Part shown: one piece after another, positions 51,104-58,936 of the stretch
How positions within the stretch are numbered: position 1 is the first letter of the stretch
Layout of the letters: each line of letters starts with the position of its first letter
Position numbers and translations under genes: made by a program
NCBI GenBank assembly: GCA_900546265.1
Contig: URCA01000006.1
Span: forward strand, 1-64,000
Source: an uncultured Oscillospiraceae bacterium
GTDB taxonomy: Bacteria > Bacillota > Clostridia > Oscillospirales > Acutalibacteraceae
Reading direction: 5' to 3'
Length of the DNA: 64,000 nucleotides
The notes under the pieces: model-generated
Databases searched by the model: none
The model's input: only the letters and a program-made list of their open reading frames with translations
What the model was told of the DNA's origin: nothing

Positions 51104-52440
51104 GCGCTTCCCCCACTCTCCACAAACGCCGCCAGACGCAGGCAGTCCATACACAGCTCCTGTATTCGTTCGATTTGTTCCAGCATTTCCGTCCGGGTGT
51201 TTGGCCGCTCATCGGGATATACGCTTCGCAGCACATCCAGCCGGTGCCCGATCTCCTCCATATGGCTGCGCAGCCCGCCGCCGTCCCGATGGGGCCGGTA
51301 CGTATGGAATACCAGAATCGCCAGTGCCTCATCGGATACCGATATTTCCAGCGAACAATACCGCGCCTTGGCGTACAAAAAGGCAATCCCCGCCATCTGC
51401 AGGGATTGCTCTCGTAGGCTCCGTTTTCTGTCCGGTTGCAGTTGCTTCAGCTGTGTATATCGTTCACTCAGTTCCCGCATTGGCCAGCGTGAGACTCTTT
51501 CACCCCGGCACCGGTTCGGCAAGGCCGCGCACAGACGGCGTATACAGTCCACACCCGGATGGCGCTTAGCAGGAAGAGAGTTCTCCCCGTTTTCCGCTTT
51601 CAGACATTCGTTCCAGTCTTTTTGGTGCGGGCTATCCTCCCGAACCGTATAGTTCCCTACTTTGCTGATACTCTCTCGCAGTCTCGAGCCGCCCTCTATA
51701 CCGGCCTTGTCCGCGTCCAGGCAAAGCACCACGGTGCGCAGGTGAGGGTATTGCCGAAGCAGCCAGATTGCCGCCTGCTCCGAGGTGCCGCATAAGGCCA
51801 CATAGCTATGCGCCGGCCAGTTCTCCGGGTGCAGGGTGATATACGACAGCACGTCCACCGGCGCTTCAAACACATACAGTTTGTCTCCTGTCCCCACCCA
51901 ATGAAAGCTGTAGGATGGCCAACTGCCGGACACATTGCCCTTGTAGCCGCCAACGGTTCCCCGCTTGTGGGCGTGTCGGGGCACACCGTTTTCGTCCATG
52001 CCGACAAATACGGCGTTGTGGTATACCGCATCCTCATACAGCAGCTGTCGATGAGCGAAGAAGTGGATCACTTCCCGGTCAATATACCGTCCCAGCAGAT
52101 ACGCGTACACCCGCCGCATATCCGTATGCCGGGGAGGCAGGAGGAACGGTTTAGGCGATGGCCGCGCCGTTTCGGATAGCAGTATTCCCTCCTGCCCCAA
52201 CAGCACCTGCACAGCCTCCGCAAACGTCTTGCCGCCAAACCACCGGACAAAAGAAATCGCGTCCCCGCCCTGCCGGTCGTACTGATGGAACCATAGATTT
52301 CCCCGGATGGTCACTTTTGCTCCCTCATGCCGCCATTCCCATTCTGAGCCAGAGCGCCGCAGGGTTTCTCCCTGCCGCCGCAGATACTCCGCCAGATCCG
52401 TGCGACGGGCCCGTTCGATGTCGGCAGAATCTATAGGCAA
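51100..52440 (-). CDS. DUF3991/Toprim primase-like protein
   Basis: A 446-residue protein. The N-terminal part is DUF3991-like (DLAEYLRRQGETLRRSGSEW, FHQYDRQGGDAISFVRWFGG) and holds a zinc-finger-like primase fold without all its Cys. The Toprim domain has YVFEAPVDVLSYITLHP (a Glu at the strand end), HLRTVVLCLDADKAGIEGGS (the DxD pair) and HQKDWNECLKAENGE. C-terminal helices follow. Such proteins are found on conjugative elements and probably prime the incoming strand. The start is a TTG at 52440 with AGGGAGGG ahead; it ends with the TTGA overlap to T4CP. Cytoplasmic. Its place beside the T4CP matches other clostridial elements. Confidence 0.85.
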   Translation of the reverse strand: MPIDSADIERARRTDLAEYLRRQGETLRRSGSEWEWRHEGAKVTIRGNLWFHQYDRQGGDAISFVRWFGGKTFAEAVQVLLGQEGILLSETARPSPKPFLLPPRHTDMRRVYAYLLGRYIDREVIHFFAHRQLLYEDAVYHNAVFVGMDENGVPRHAHKRGTVGGYKGNVSGSWPSYSFHWVGTGDKLYVFEAPVDVLSYITLHPENWPAHSYVALCGTSEQAAIWLLRQYPHLRTVVLCLDADKAGIEGGSRLRESISKVGNYTVREDSPHQKDWNECLKAENGENSLPAKRHPGVDCIRRLCAALPNRCRGERVSRWPMRELSERYTQLKQLQPDRKRSLREQSLQMAGIAFLYAKARYCSLEISVSDEALAILVFHTYRPHRDGGGLRSHMEEIGHRLDVLRSVYPDERPNTRTEMLEQIERIQELCMDCLRLAAFVESGGSA

Positions 52441-52544
52441 AGGTATCCCTCCCTGTCAACTCTCATGAAGATTCCAAACGGACTTGCAAACCGTTCTCGC
52501 CAGAGTTACCATGCCAACCAAACCGGACGAAGGGAGGCGGGAAC
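52441..52544. promoter_or_regulatory. Divergent control region of the primase-like and XRE genes
   Basis: A 104-base region between oppositely oriented genes. It holds the imperfect inverted repeat AACGG...CCGTT in AAACGGACTTGCAAACCGTT, of a size fitting an XRE operator. Each gene has its own ribosome site at the edges. No strong -10 and -35 pair was found, so promoter positions are unclear. Confidence 0.4.
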
Positions 52545-52847
52545 ATGCTGGGAGGGAAGCTGCGGGCCCTGCGCCAAAAGAACGGCTGGACACAGAAGCA
52601 GATAGCCGAAATGCTGCATATCAACCGCTCGACCTACGCGTACTATGAAACCGGCGCCACACAACCCGACCTCGACATGTTCCGCCGCCTGGCCATTCTG
52701 TTTGAAGTATCGACAGACGACCTGCTGGGGCTGTCGACACCTATGCTGGATATGGAGGACCAGCTCTTCCTGTACGTCGCCTCCCTGCCGCTGATCAAAC
52801 GACGCAGCCTCCTGTACCGCCTTCAGTCTTTTCTCCAGCACAAGTAA
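52545..52847 (+). CDS. XRE family helix-turn-helix regulator
   Basis: A 100-residue regulator on the + strand starting MLGGKLRALRQKNGWTQKQI after GGGAGG. The Cro/C1 type helix-turn-helix is complete: AEMLHINRSTYAYYETGATQ and PDLDMFRRLAILFEVSTDDL, ending in LLGLSTP. The C-terminal part is a helical tail (LYVASLPLIKRRSLLYRLQS) that could dimerise. It is one of two + strand genes in this module, facing the primase gene and converging on the relaxase gene. It is a likely repressor of the transfer genes, in the manner of other element repressors. Confidence 0.88.
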   Translation: MLGGKLRALRQKNGWTQKQIAEMLHINRSTYAYYETGATQPDLDMFRRLAILFEVSTDDLLGLSTPMLDMEDQLFLYVASLPLIKRRSLLYRLQSFLQHK

Positions 52848-52848
52848 A

Positions 52849-55701
52849 TCACTCCCGGATCCCCAGCGCCCGTTTCTGTTCCTGTATCCGCTGCCGGAGC
52901 TTATGCTCTACCAGCTGTCCCGGCCGGTCGAGCTGCAGCTTGTTTTCAAACAACCGCCCCACCGAACGCAGCAGGCGCAGGGCGCCCAAAGAGGCCGCCG
53001 CGTTTCGATGCTGCCGGATGCTTCCCAGCAGCTGCCGGGCATACACGTTTCCCAGCTCTGTGGCTCGGCCAAGATACGTCAGCGCGCGCTTCTCATTCTT
53101 TTGAACGCCATCGCCGAAGTAGTACAGTGAGCCCAGCGCATACCATGCATACGCGTTGTCCTGCCCGGCCGCCTGTTCCAGCCAATGGATGGCTTTCCCC
53201 ACGTCATACAGCGCCGGTTCTTTTAGAAACAGCTTTCCCAACCGATATTGGGCGAAGTTGTTTTCTTTTTTCGCCGCCCGGGTCAGCAGCTCCACGGCCT
53301 TTGGAAGATTCTTCAGCAGACGCTCTCCCGTCGCATATTCCCTCCCCAGTACATACTCTGCCGGCTCGAATCCCCTGTCCGCTGATTGTTGCAGCAGCGT
53401 TTCCGCCTGAAACAAATCCAGAGGAAGATCGACGCCATTCAGATAAGCCCTCCCCAGGATATACGCCGCGTAGGCGCTCTTCTTCTGTATGGCATACTGG
53501 AGATATTCCAAGGCCTTTTCTGTATCCTTGGGTAATCTTGTCCCTTTCAGATGTTCCTTTCCAAGCAGAGCCAGCGCGGACGGATCATCCTGCCCGGCCG
53601 CGGCTTCCAACCACCGGACTCCATAGAAGATATCCGGAGGAACATCCCTCCCCTCTAAAAACAACTTACCCAGCTGATATTGCGCCGGAGCATACTTCTC
53701 GCGGGCTGCAGCGGTCAGGTTCTCCAGCGCAGCCTGGATATTCCCCTCTTTCAAATTCAGCTTCCCCAGGTTGTAGAACGCCCGGACATTTTTTAGCTTC
53801 GCCGCTTTCTCGAAATATTGTCGGGCCATCTTCAGATTGACCGGCGTTCCCGTCCCGGTCAGGTGCATGTCCCCCAGCCTTACCTGCAGATGGTCATCTC
53901 CTCCCTCCGCCTCCATGAAAGTGAATTTTTTGAATGCCTGCCCAAACCACTGCTTGGACTTCGCTGCATCCATATCGGTTCCCCGGCCCTCCCAGCACAT
54001 CCGGCCCAATTCATACATGGCGTAAGCGTTGGGGTGGCGGTCGTCCTCCGCCGCCATTTGGTACAGGGCGAAGGCCTTTTCCTCGTTCTGGGGAACGCCC
54101 TGTCCACGCCGGTATAGCCCGGCCAGCGAAAAGGCGGCAAACGGATTTCCCTCCTCCACCGCTTTCTCAAACCATTCCGCCGCCTTTTCGTAGCTCTGTT
54201 CCACACCGAATCCATAGGAGAATAGCTTGCCGATTCGGTATTGCAGATAGTCCTTTTTCTTTTCCTGCTGTTCCGCCGCGAGGAAAGCCCGGTAGGCCTT
54301 GGAGAACCAAGCCTGTGCGCCGTCCTCGTCTTTGTCCCGTCCTAAGCCGTTCCACAGGATTTTCCCCGCATCGTGCATGGCGAAACCGTTTCCCTTTTGC
54401 GCCTCCCGACACAGAAGCGTATAGGCTTTCCCTAAATCGGGTGCTTCGGTATTGGAGCCATAGAGGAAATGACGCGCCTGCTTGTATTCCTCCGTCCACC
54501 AGGTCTTCTTTTTGTTTTTTCCTTGGAAAGCGACAGACACCTCCGGTTCATCCTCGGGGAAAGATTCCCCGGTATCCAGGCTGTCCGGTTCTTCCGCCGA
54601 TTCCTCCACTGGTTCTTCATATGGCAGTTCCGGCAGGCGCAGCGCCTCTGCAATGACAGCGTTGCGGATGGATTTGAACTCTTTGTTCCGGGACAGCGGC
54701 TCTTTCTCCGGCATGGTGTCGGTATAGGTGCGCAGTACCTCATACCGCTGCTCATACCAGAGATCGTACAGCCGGGCAATCCTCTCGTCCTTGGACAGTT
54801 CCTCCACGATATCGTCCACCAGCGCCTTGTCTTTCGGTCGCAAGTATCCATACACTTTCTTACCGGTCACCATCTGCAGCCGTTCCGATAGCTGGCCCAG
54901 TAATCTTTCCAGCCGCGGGTTGTCATAGGTACCGCTGTTCAGCTGCTTCACAAGCTCCGGCGCCGCCCGGCGCAGGTCGTCCCGCACCTGCGTCTGTTTT
55001 TGATAGATACTGATGAGATCCTGCCGAAAGATATCCCGGGCCATTTCCGCCTTGATGGAGCGGATTCCCTCTTTCGTGAGATATGGCTCCTTGGGATCAG
55101 AGGAAAAGGCCAGCAGATGCACATGGGGATGGTGCGCCGTGTTATGAAAGGCAGCATACCATCGGAAATTCTCGGGACGGATTTTCATGTGCCGGGCGAT
55201 GGTGTTGCGGTGCATGCGCAGCAGCGCCTGCCACTGCTCCACCGATTCATATCCCAGCCGGGCGGCGTCTTCCCTACGGAGAGACAGGATATGCGTCCAT
55301 ACGTTACCTGGATGATCCGCGACTTCCTGCATCGCCGCCGCCTCTCCATCATCCGAGAACAGACCGTGGGACGCCAACTGGGCTGCGCCGGGCCGGTTGG
55401 CGATGTAATCCACATACCGCTGCCGGGTTCCGAACAGTTCCCCGTGCATCTCCGCTGCCCGCAGAATGAACTCATCCGCATTTCCTTGCGTGGGATTCAG
55501 CCGGTAGTCTTCAGACTCGTACAGTTCCCGGATGTCGGGATATTCCTTTAAGAGCTCCGCGATGACCTTACGCTGGGTTTTACCGGCTGCCGCCTCCGGC
55601 CGCTCCACCCCCTCCCGGGTGGCGACATATTGGGTATAGTTCACCAGATGCTGCTTGGCATTGGGCTTCAGGTAGGGGCTCTTGAGTATCAAGCGGGGCA
55701 T
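52849..55701 (-). CDS. MobP-type relaxase fused to a Sel1-repeat region
   Basis: A 950-residue protein starting at the ATG at 55701 after AGGAGG. The first 300 residues are a MobP3-like relaxase: MPRLILKSPYLKPNAKQHLV, VNYTQYVATREGVERPEA, YVDYIANRPGAAQLASHGLF and the metal-binding His cluster in FHNTAHHPHVHLLAFSSDPK. A middle region (about 300-430) is followed by about 12 Sel1-like helical repeats to residue 920, for example FAAFSLAGLYRRGQGVPQNE and YAAYILGRAYLNGVDLPLDL. It would nick at oriT and pilot the strand. Relaxases of this family with Sel1 repeats are known in clostridial elements; here the repeats make up over half of the protein and may bind a partner. The gene ends one base after the XRE gene on the opposite strand. 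Confidence 0.9.
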   Translation of the reverse strand: MPRLILKSPYLKPNAKQHLVNYTQYVATREGVERPEAAAGKTQRKVIAELLKEYPDIRELYESEDYRLNPTQGNADEFILRAAEMHGELFGTRQRYVDYIANRPGAAQLASHGLFSDDGEAAAMQEVADHPGNVWTHILSLRREDAARLGYESVEQWQALLRMHRNTIARHMKIRPENFRWYAAFHNTAHHPHVHLLAFSSDPKEPYLTKEGIRSIKAEMARDIFRQDLISIYQKQTQVRDDLRRAAPELVKQLNSGTYDNPRLERLLGQLSERLQMVTGKKVYGYLRPKDKALVDDIVEELSKDERIARLYDLWYEQRYEVLRTYTDTMPEKEPLSRNKEFKSIRNAVIAEALRLPELPYEEPVEESAEEPDSLDTGESFPEDEPEVSVAFQGKNKKKTWWTEEYKQARHFLYGSNTEAPDLGKAYTLLCREAQKGNGFAMHDAGKILWNGLGRDKDEDGAQAWFSKAYRAFLAAEQQEKKKDYLQYRIGKLFSYGFGVEQSYEKAAEWFEKAVEEGNPFAAFSLAGLYRRGQGVPQNEEKAFALYQMAAEDDRHPNAYAMYELGRMCWEGRGTDMDAAKSKQWFGQAFKKFTFMEAEGGDDHLQVRLGDMHLTGTGTPVNLKMARQYFEKAAKLKNVRAFYNLGKLNLKEGNIQAALENLTAAAREKYAPAQYQLGKLFLEGRDVPPDIFYGVRWLEAAAGQDDPSALALLGKEHLKGTRLPKDTEKALEYLQYAIQKKSAYAAYILGRAYLNGVDLPLDLFQAETLLQQSADRGFEPAEYVLGREYATGERLLKNLPKAVELLTRAAKKENNFAQYRLGKLFLKEPALYDVGKAIHWLEQAAGQDNAYAWYALGSLYYFGDGVQKNEKRALTYLGRATELGNVYARQLLGSIRQHRNAAASLGALRLLRSVGRLFENKLQLDRPGQLVEHKLRQRIQEQKRALGIRE

Positions 55702-55743
55702 GATCGATACCTCCTGCATAGAGTATATTGGGGAGGTGACATC

Positions 55744-55926
55744 GTGTGTCCGAATACGTTAGCCGCCGGTATTACCGCCATAGCGGCTGCCATCGCCGAA
55801 GGGCGTAACGCCGACGAGATCGCTCTCATCGGCGCTGCGCTGACACAGCTGGGCGATACGCTGGCGACCATTGCCGTGCAGAAAAACTTCTGCGGCAAAC
55901 AAGCCATAGGCCAGCAGGGGAACTAA
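55744..55926 (+). CDS. DUF6774-type small protein
   Basis: A 60-residue protein starting at a GTG at 55744 with GGGGAGG ahead, on the + strand between the relaxase and ribbon-helix-helix genes. It reads MCPNTLAAGITAIAAAIAEG and then ADEIALIGAALTQLGDTLAT, two amphipathic helices. Small proteins of this kind are found next to relaxase genes in related elements. Function unknown. Its end overlaps the end of the ribbon-helix-helix gene by four bases, tail to tail. The longer frame to 55630 overlaps the relaxase and was rejected. Confidence 0.65.
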   Translation: MCPNTLAAGITAIAAAIAEGRNADEIALIGAALTQLGDTLATIAVQKNFCGKQAIGQQGN

Positions 55927-56321
55927 TCTCTCTGCCAGCCCACCGCGTCATCGAACCCAAACCGGCCGCCCAACTTGGATACCTCCTCTACGCACAGGCG
56001 GCGCAGCTCACCTAGCTCCTCCAGCTCGATCTCGTTAGTGGCCGCCACCACATGCATCATCATCGCCAGCTCCACTCCCTGCTTGAACAGCACCCGCGCC
56101 AGTCGATTCTCGGTGTCCTGGATCCGCGCCGCCACCACCGATTCCAGCGCCGGCGTCAGCACCTCGCTGTTGTTTCGGCAGTGCAGGTGGGCGATATAAA
56201 AGCGGATGGCCTTGTTGATGAACTCGTTGCGGGTCCGGCAGTTGGCCTCGGACAACTCCCGCGCGATGTCGTCCAGCAGCTCCCTGTCCAGATACAGGCC
56301 GGTGAAGGTTTTCTCGCTCAT
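55923..56321 (-). CDS. Ribbon-helix-helix accessory protein of the relaxosome
   Basis: A 132-residue protein from the ATG at 56321, seven bases after AAAGGAG. The N-terminal ribbon-helix-helix (TGLYLDRELLDDIARELSEA, CRTRNEFINKAIRFYIAHLH) resembles CopG and MobC-type DNA-binding proteins. The rest is helical (LESVVAARIQDTENRLARVL, EIELEELGELRRLCVEEVSK). It lies directly upstream of the relaxase gene and just below the inverted repeats at 56354-56501, so it is probably the protein that binds oriT and helps the relaxase. The longer frame to 56450 was rejected since it runs through the repeats. Confidence 0.82.
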   Translation of the reverse strand: MSEKTFTGLYLDRELLDDIARELSEANCRTRNEFINKAIRFYIAHLHCRNNSEVLTPALESVVAARIQDTENRLARVLFKQGVELAMMMHVVAATNEIELEELGELRRLCVEEVSKLGGRFGFDDAVGWQRD

Positions 56322-56353
56322 ATGCTTACTCCTTTTCTGCTGACAGACAGGCT

Positions 56354-56501
56354 GACAAGAGAAAACCGCTATTTCCAGCGGCGTGTCCCCGTTTCTTGTC
56401 AACCCATCTGCCAAGCACTTCAAATCTTGATATATGCTGCAACCTCGCACGGCGTTGCCGGGCGGGGTTTGTTTGCCTTGTCAGGCCGAAGCCTGACAAG
56501 G
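56354..56501. other. Candidate origin of transfer (oriT)
   Basis: The intergenic stretch of about 320 bases between the ribbon-helix-helix gene and the next gene holds nested inverted repeats: GACAAGA (56354-56360) with TCTTGTC (56394-56400) around CCGCT/AGCGG (56366-56381), and a perfect 11-base hairpin CCTTGTCAGGC (56476-56486) with GCCTGACAAGG (56491-56501) and a CGAA loop. The word CTTGTC recurs in both. Neither hairpin has a T run on the transcribed strand. Position next to the RHH and relaxase genes is typical for oriT. The nick site cannot be located from sequence alone. Confidence 0.5.
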
Positions 56502-56645
56502 TCTTTATCCTGCTTCAAAATATCACCCTTGAGCAGCTACCCTCCAAACCGCCTCAAGAAGCCCGATATCACCTCCACAGGGGTACACACCCCTCCCTCC
56601 GGACGAAACCGCCAAACAGGCGCCAAATTCGGGCGGACACGCCCC

Positions 56646-57062
56646 TTACATTCCCATCTGCGGTTCCGCCATCTCCGGCTTCTTCGCTACCCTAGTTTTT
56701 CCCTCCACCCGTTCAAACGGGCATTTGGTGTAGGACAGTCCTCGACGCTGGACCTCCCTGTCCAGAACACCGGCCATCTCCCGTTCCACACCGTCCATAT
56801 CCAGCCGCACGTCATCGGGCAGGCTATCGTAACAGACCCACTCTTCCCCGTCCGGCCGATCCTTCACATACAGGTCGTACCCCAGTTCCGTCCCTAACTC
56901 CCCCGGATACAGCACCAGATCCAGCCGGACGCAGCCGGTCGTCAGCACAGCCGCATACTGATCGGCGGGCAACGTACTCCGCAGCCGCTCCTGTATGTCC
57001 TGCCATGTTAACATCTGTTCAAATTGATATAGTTCGCCTAAAGTCTGTTTTAAACGGTTCAT
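56646..57062 (-). CDS. Conserved ICE protein of unknown function
   Basis: A 138-residue protein starting MNRLKQTLGELYQFEQMLTW. Features are a helix-rich N-terminus (QDIQERLRSTLPADQYAAVL), a beta-rich middle (CVRLDLVLYPGELGTELGYD, LYVKDRPDGEEWVCYDSLPD) and a C-terminal ERVEGKTRVAKKPEMAEPQ tail. No catalytic motif is seen. It is one of a row of small genes shared by related elements and lies just upstream of the candidate oriT region and 10 bases downstream of the cyclotransferase-like gene, so they share a transcript. Confidence 0.65.
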   Translation of the reverse strand: MNRLKQTLGELYQFEQMLTWQDIQERLRSTLPADQYAAVLTTGCVRLDLVLYPGELGTELGYDLYVKDRPDGEEWVCYDSLPDDVRLDMDGVEREMAGVLDREVQRRGLSYTKCPFERVEGKTRVAKKPEMAEPQMGM

Positions 57063-57072
57063 CCAATCCTCC

Positions 57073-57636
57073 TTACAAATGCAGCTGGCCGGGAAACATA
57101 TCCTCCTCCGGCTGCGGTTCCGCTATATCCCCATCGAACCTCGCCATCAGTTCATAGTCCTCTTCGTTCCAAAACGGTTCCTTCAGCGCCTGCCGGTACC
57201 GTTCGATGCTGGCATCCACCGCCCTGTTCAGCATCGCTACATCCAGCCCACACTGCTCATACCCCTCCAGCACCGTGTTGTAATACCGCTGAGTGGGAAT
57301 GCCGAAATTCATCTGCAGGTTCATGATATACGCCATCGCCGTCACCTCCTGCCCCTCCATCGCGACGGTCAGGTTCTTCTTGAAATAGTGGCGGGGATAG
57401 CCCTCATACACGTCCAGCGCTTTCTCGTCCCGGGGTGTAATTTCCCATACTCCTACCGGCACAGAGGCGCCCTTTTTCGGTCCGATAGTAGCAAAGGAGC
57501 CGTGGGGCATCCCCTTGAACTGCAGCTCATAGTTCTCCACAAGCCCTGTCCCTAGCAGCCGGGCCGTAGGGCACCGCATGGCCATCTGCCGGAGGTTCAA
57601 GTTGCTCCCGTATGCGATATACCATCGTTTCTTCAC
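57073..57636 (-). CDS. Gamma-glutamylcyclotransferase-like (AIG2-like) protein
   Basis: A 187-residue protein of the GGCT/AIG2 fold. The substrate-loop motif is WYIAYGSNLNLRQMAMRCPT and the catalytic Glu is probably in DVYEGYPRHYFKKN; TARLLGTGLVENYELQFKG and GVWEITPRDEKALDVY fit the fold. Enzymes of this fold cut gamma-glutamyl amide bonds with release of 5-oxoproline or trim related isopeptides. It follows the amidoligase gene by 12 bases. Amidoligase (making isopeptide-type bonds) plus cyclotransferase (breaking them) is a pair known from comparative genomics of peptide-tagging systems, so a peptide or cell wall tag is a reasonable inference. Cytoplasmic. Motifs intact. Confidence 0.85.
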   Translation of the reverse strand: MKKRWYIAYGSNLNLRQMAMRCPTARLLGTGLVENYELQFKGMPHGSFATIGPKKGASVPVGVWEITPRDEKALDVYEGYPRHYFKKNLTVAMEGQEVTAMAYIMNLQMNFGIPTQRYYNTVLEGYEQCGLDVAMLNRAVDASIERYRQALKEPFWNEEDYELMARFDGDIAEPQPEEDMFPGQLHL

Positions 57637-57648
57637 TGGTATCCCTCC

Positions 57649-58617
57649 CTACAATCCCATTGTCATGGCCGGTTCTTCCTGCTCCCTCTGCCGCTCTTGT
57701 TCTTTCTTTGCCGCCAGCCGCTGCTTCTGCGCCTCCGCCTGGGCCGGATCCCGCCACGCGATGTTCCCCTCCAGGTTCTTCAGCAAATGCAGGCGGGCCG
57801 TCTTGAACTCCTCCCCGATCATCCCCAGACGCAGCAGCCAGCCCCGGAACGTGTACTTCTCATTCTCCGGCACCGTCCTCGTCTGAAACGCCCGCTGCTG
57901 AGTCAGCGCCTGATGGCTGATGGCCAGGCATAGCTGGATATACGCCTTGATTTCCCCGGCGTGCAGGGTGGAATTGAACAGGCGGAACTCGATGGTGCCC
58001 TTGTTGAACACGCTGTGCAGGTTCAGTCCATGGTACCGGGAATCGTCGTAGTGGTACCCGCTGTGGTCCCGGCCGCCGTACCATTGCCGGTTCAGCTCCT
58101 GCATGGTGGTGGGGGGCTGCTGCTCGATGGCCTCCAGAAAACGGGTTTCCGCTTTCCGGCAATACCGCTGCCGGCTCACCTGAATCTGCAGGGCCTTGTA
58201 CAGCAAATCCTCCTTGGCCGCCATGATGTTCACCAGGTTGTGGAGGGTCTGGGGCGTGTGAACGGCCGCGTCGATGTGGATGTGCAGCCCGCAGCTCGGG
58301 TTCACCCGCGCCCCCGCCTGCCGCAGCTTCCGGATACACTCCTGTATGGTTTCGATATCCTCGTATAAGCAAATGGGCGAGACGAACTCCACCGCATAGG
58401 CGTCGCCAGCCGGCCGATTGCTCCGTGTCCGGCAGTCGATGCTCGCGTCGCTGACCAGCTTCCACTGCCGGTTCTGCTCGTCCCGGACGGTGTACGTGTC
58501 ATAGCCTCCTCCCACATGCACCGCCTGGGTATGAAAATGACCGGCTAGTACCTGTGCCGCCGCGCACCGGGAAAGGCCGGTCATCTCGATCTCTATCCCG
58601 AATTTCTGCTCTCTCAA
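57649..58617 (-). CDS. Amidoligase-like enzyme
   Basis: A 322-residue protein of the amidoligase family of the glutamine-synthetase-like fold. Motifs: MREQKFGIEIEMTGLSR with the Glu-rich first strand, AVEFVSPICLYEDIETIQEC, NPSCGLHIHIDAAV (metal-binding His), RYHGLNLHSVF and GTIEFRLFNSTLHAGEIKAY. The C-terminal 40 residues are a charged coiled coil. Members use ATP to join an amino group to a carboxylate and are predicted in peptide modification. It lies between a DUF6103-type gene and the cyclotransferase gene, with gaps of 12-18 bases, so the three are one transcript. Its substrate is not known. Such genes are carried by several clostridial elements. Confidence 0.85.
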   Translation of the reverse strand: MREQKFGIEIEMTGLSRCAAAQVLAGHFHTQAVHVGGGYDTYTVRDEQNRQWKLVSDASIDCRTRSNRPAGDAYAVEFVSPICLYEDIETIQECIRKLRQAGARVNPSCGLHIHIDAAVHTPQTLHNLVNIMAAKEDLLYKALQIQVSRQRYCRKAETRFLEAIEQQPPTTMQELNRQWYGGRDHSGYHYDDSRYHGLNLHSVFNKGTIEFRLFNSTLHAGEIKAYIQLCLAISHQALTQQRAFQTRTVPENEKYTFRGWLLRLGMIGEEFKTARLHLLKNLEGNIAWRDPAQAEAQKQRLAAKKEQERQREQEEPAMTMGL

Positions 58618-58635
58618 GGACGCTTCCCGCCTCCT

Positions 58636-58833
58636 TTACCCTTCACCTGGCCTGGCCGCTTCGCCTCTCTCCCCGATATATTCCCGCACACCCGGCGGCA
58701 CATATTTCTCATACAGCCGGTCGAGGTGCGCCGCCATTTTCTCTTCCAACGTCAGCCCCCTGCGCTTCAGATACAGCCGGGCCGCCGACAGCCGCTCCTC
58801 GTCGTAGCCCAATGTGATACTCGATTTCTTCAT
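58636..58833 (-). CDS. DUF6103-type small protein, copy 1
   Basis: A 65-residue protein starting MKKSSITLGYDEERLSAARL and containing TLEEKMAAHLDRLYEKYVPP and GVREYIGERGE. It is a paralogue of the 86-residue protein at 60565: both have a SITLGYD or VLHLSYD start, a long helix and an AHLDxxY segment. This resembles small ribbon-helix-helix proteins, so DNA binding is possible. It precedes the amidoligase gene. Confidence 0.65.
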   Translation of the reverse strand: MKKSSITLGYDEERLSAARLYLKRRGLTLEEKMAAHLDRLYEKYVPPGVREYIGERGEAARPGEG

Positions 58834-58859
58834 ACGTTCCCTTTCTTAACGATCACAAA

Positions 58860-58885
58860 AGCCGCCCTGCTTACGCAAGGCGGCT
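58860..58885 (-). terminator. Terminator after the HipA-like gene
   Basis: On the - strand AGCCGCC and GGCGGCT form a stem around a 12-base loop, followed by TTTTGTG. It lies about 50 bases after the stop of the HipA-like gene and before the small DUF6103-type gene. Confidence 0.65.
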
Positions 58886-58936
58886 CTGGTTTCGGTATTA
58901 CCTCTGTGGTGTCTGTGTGAATGTCTCCGTCGGCCC

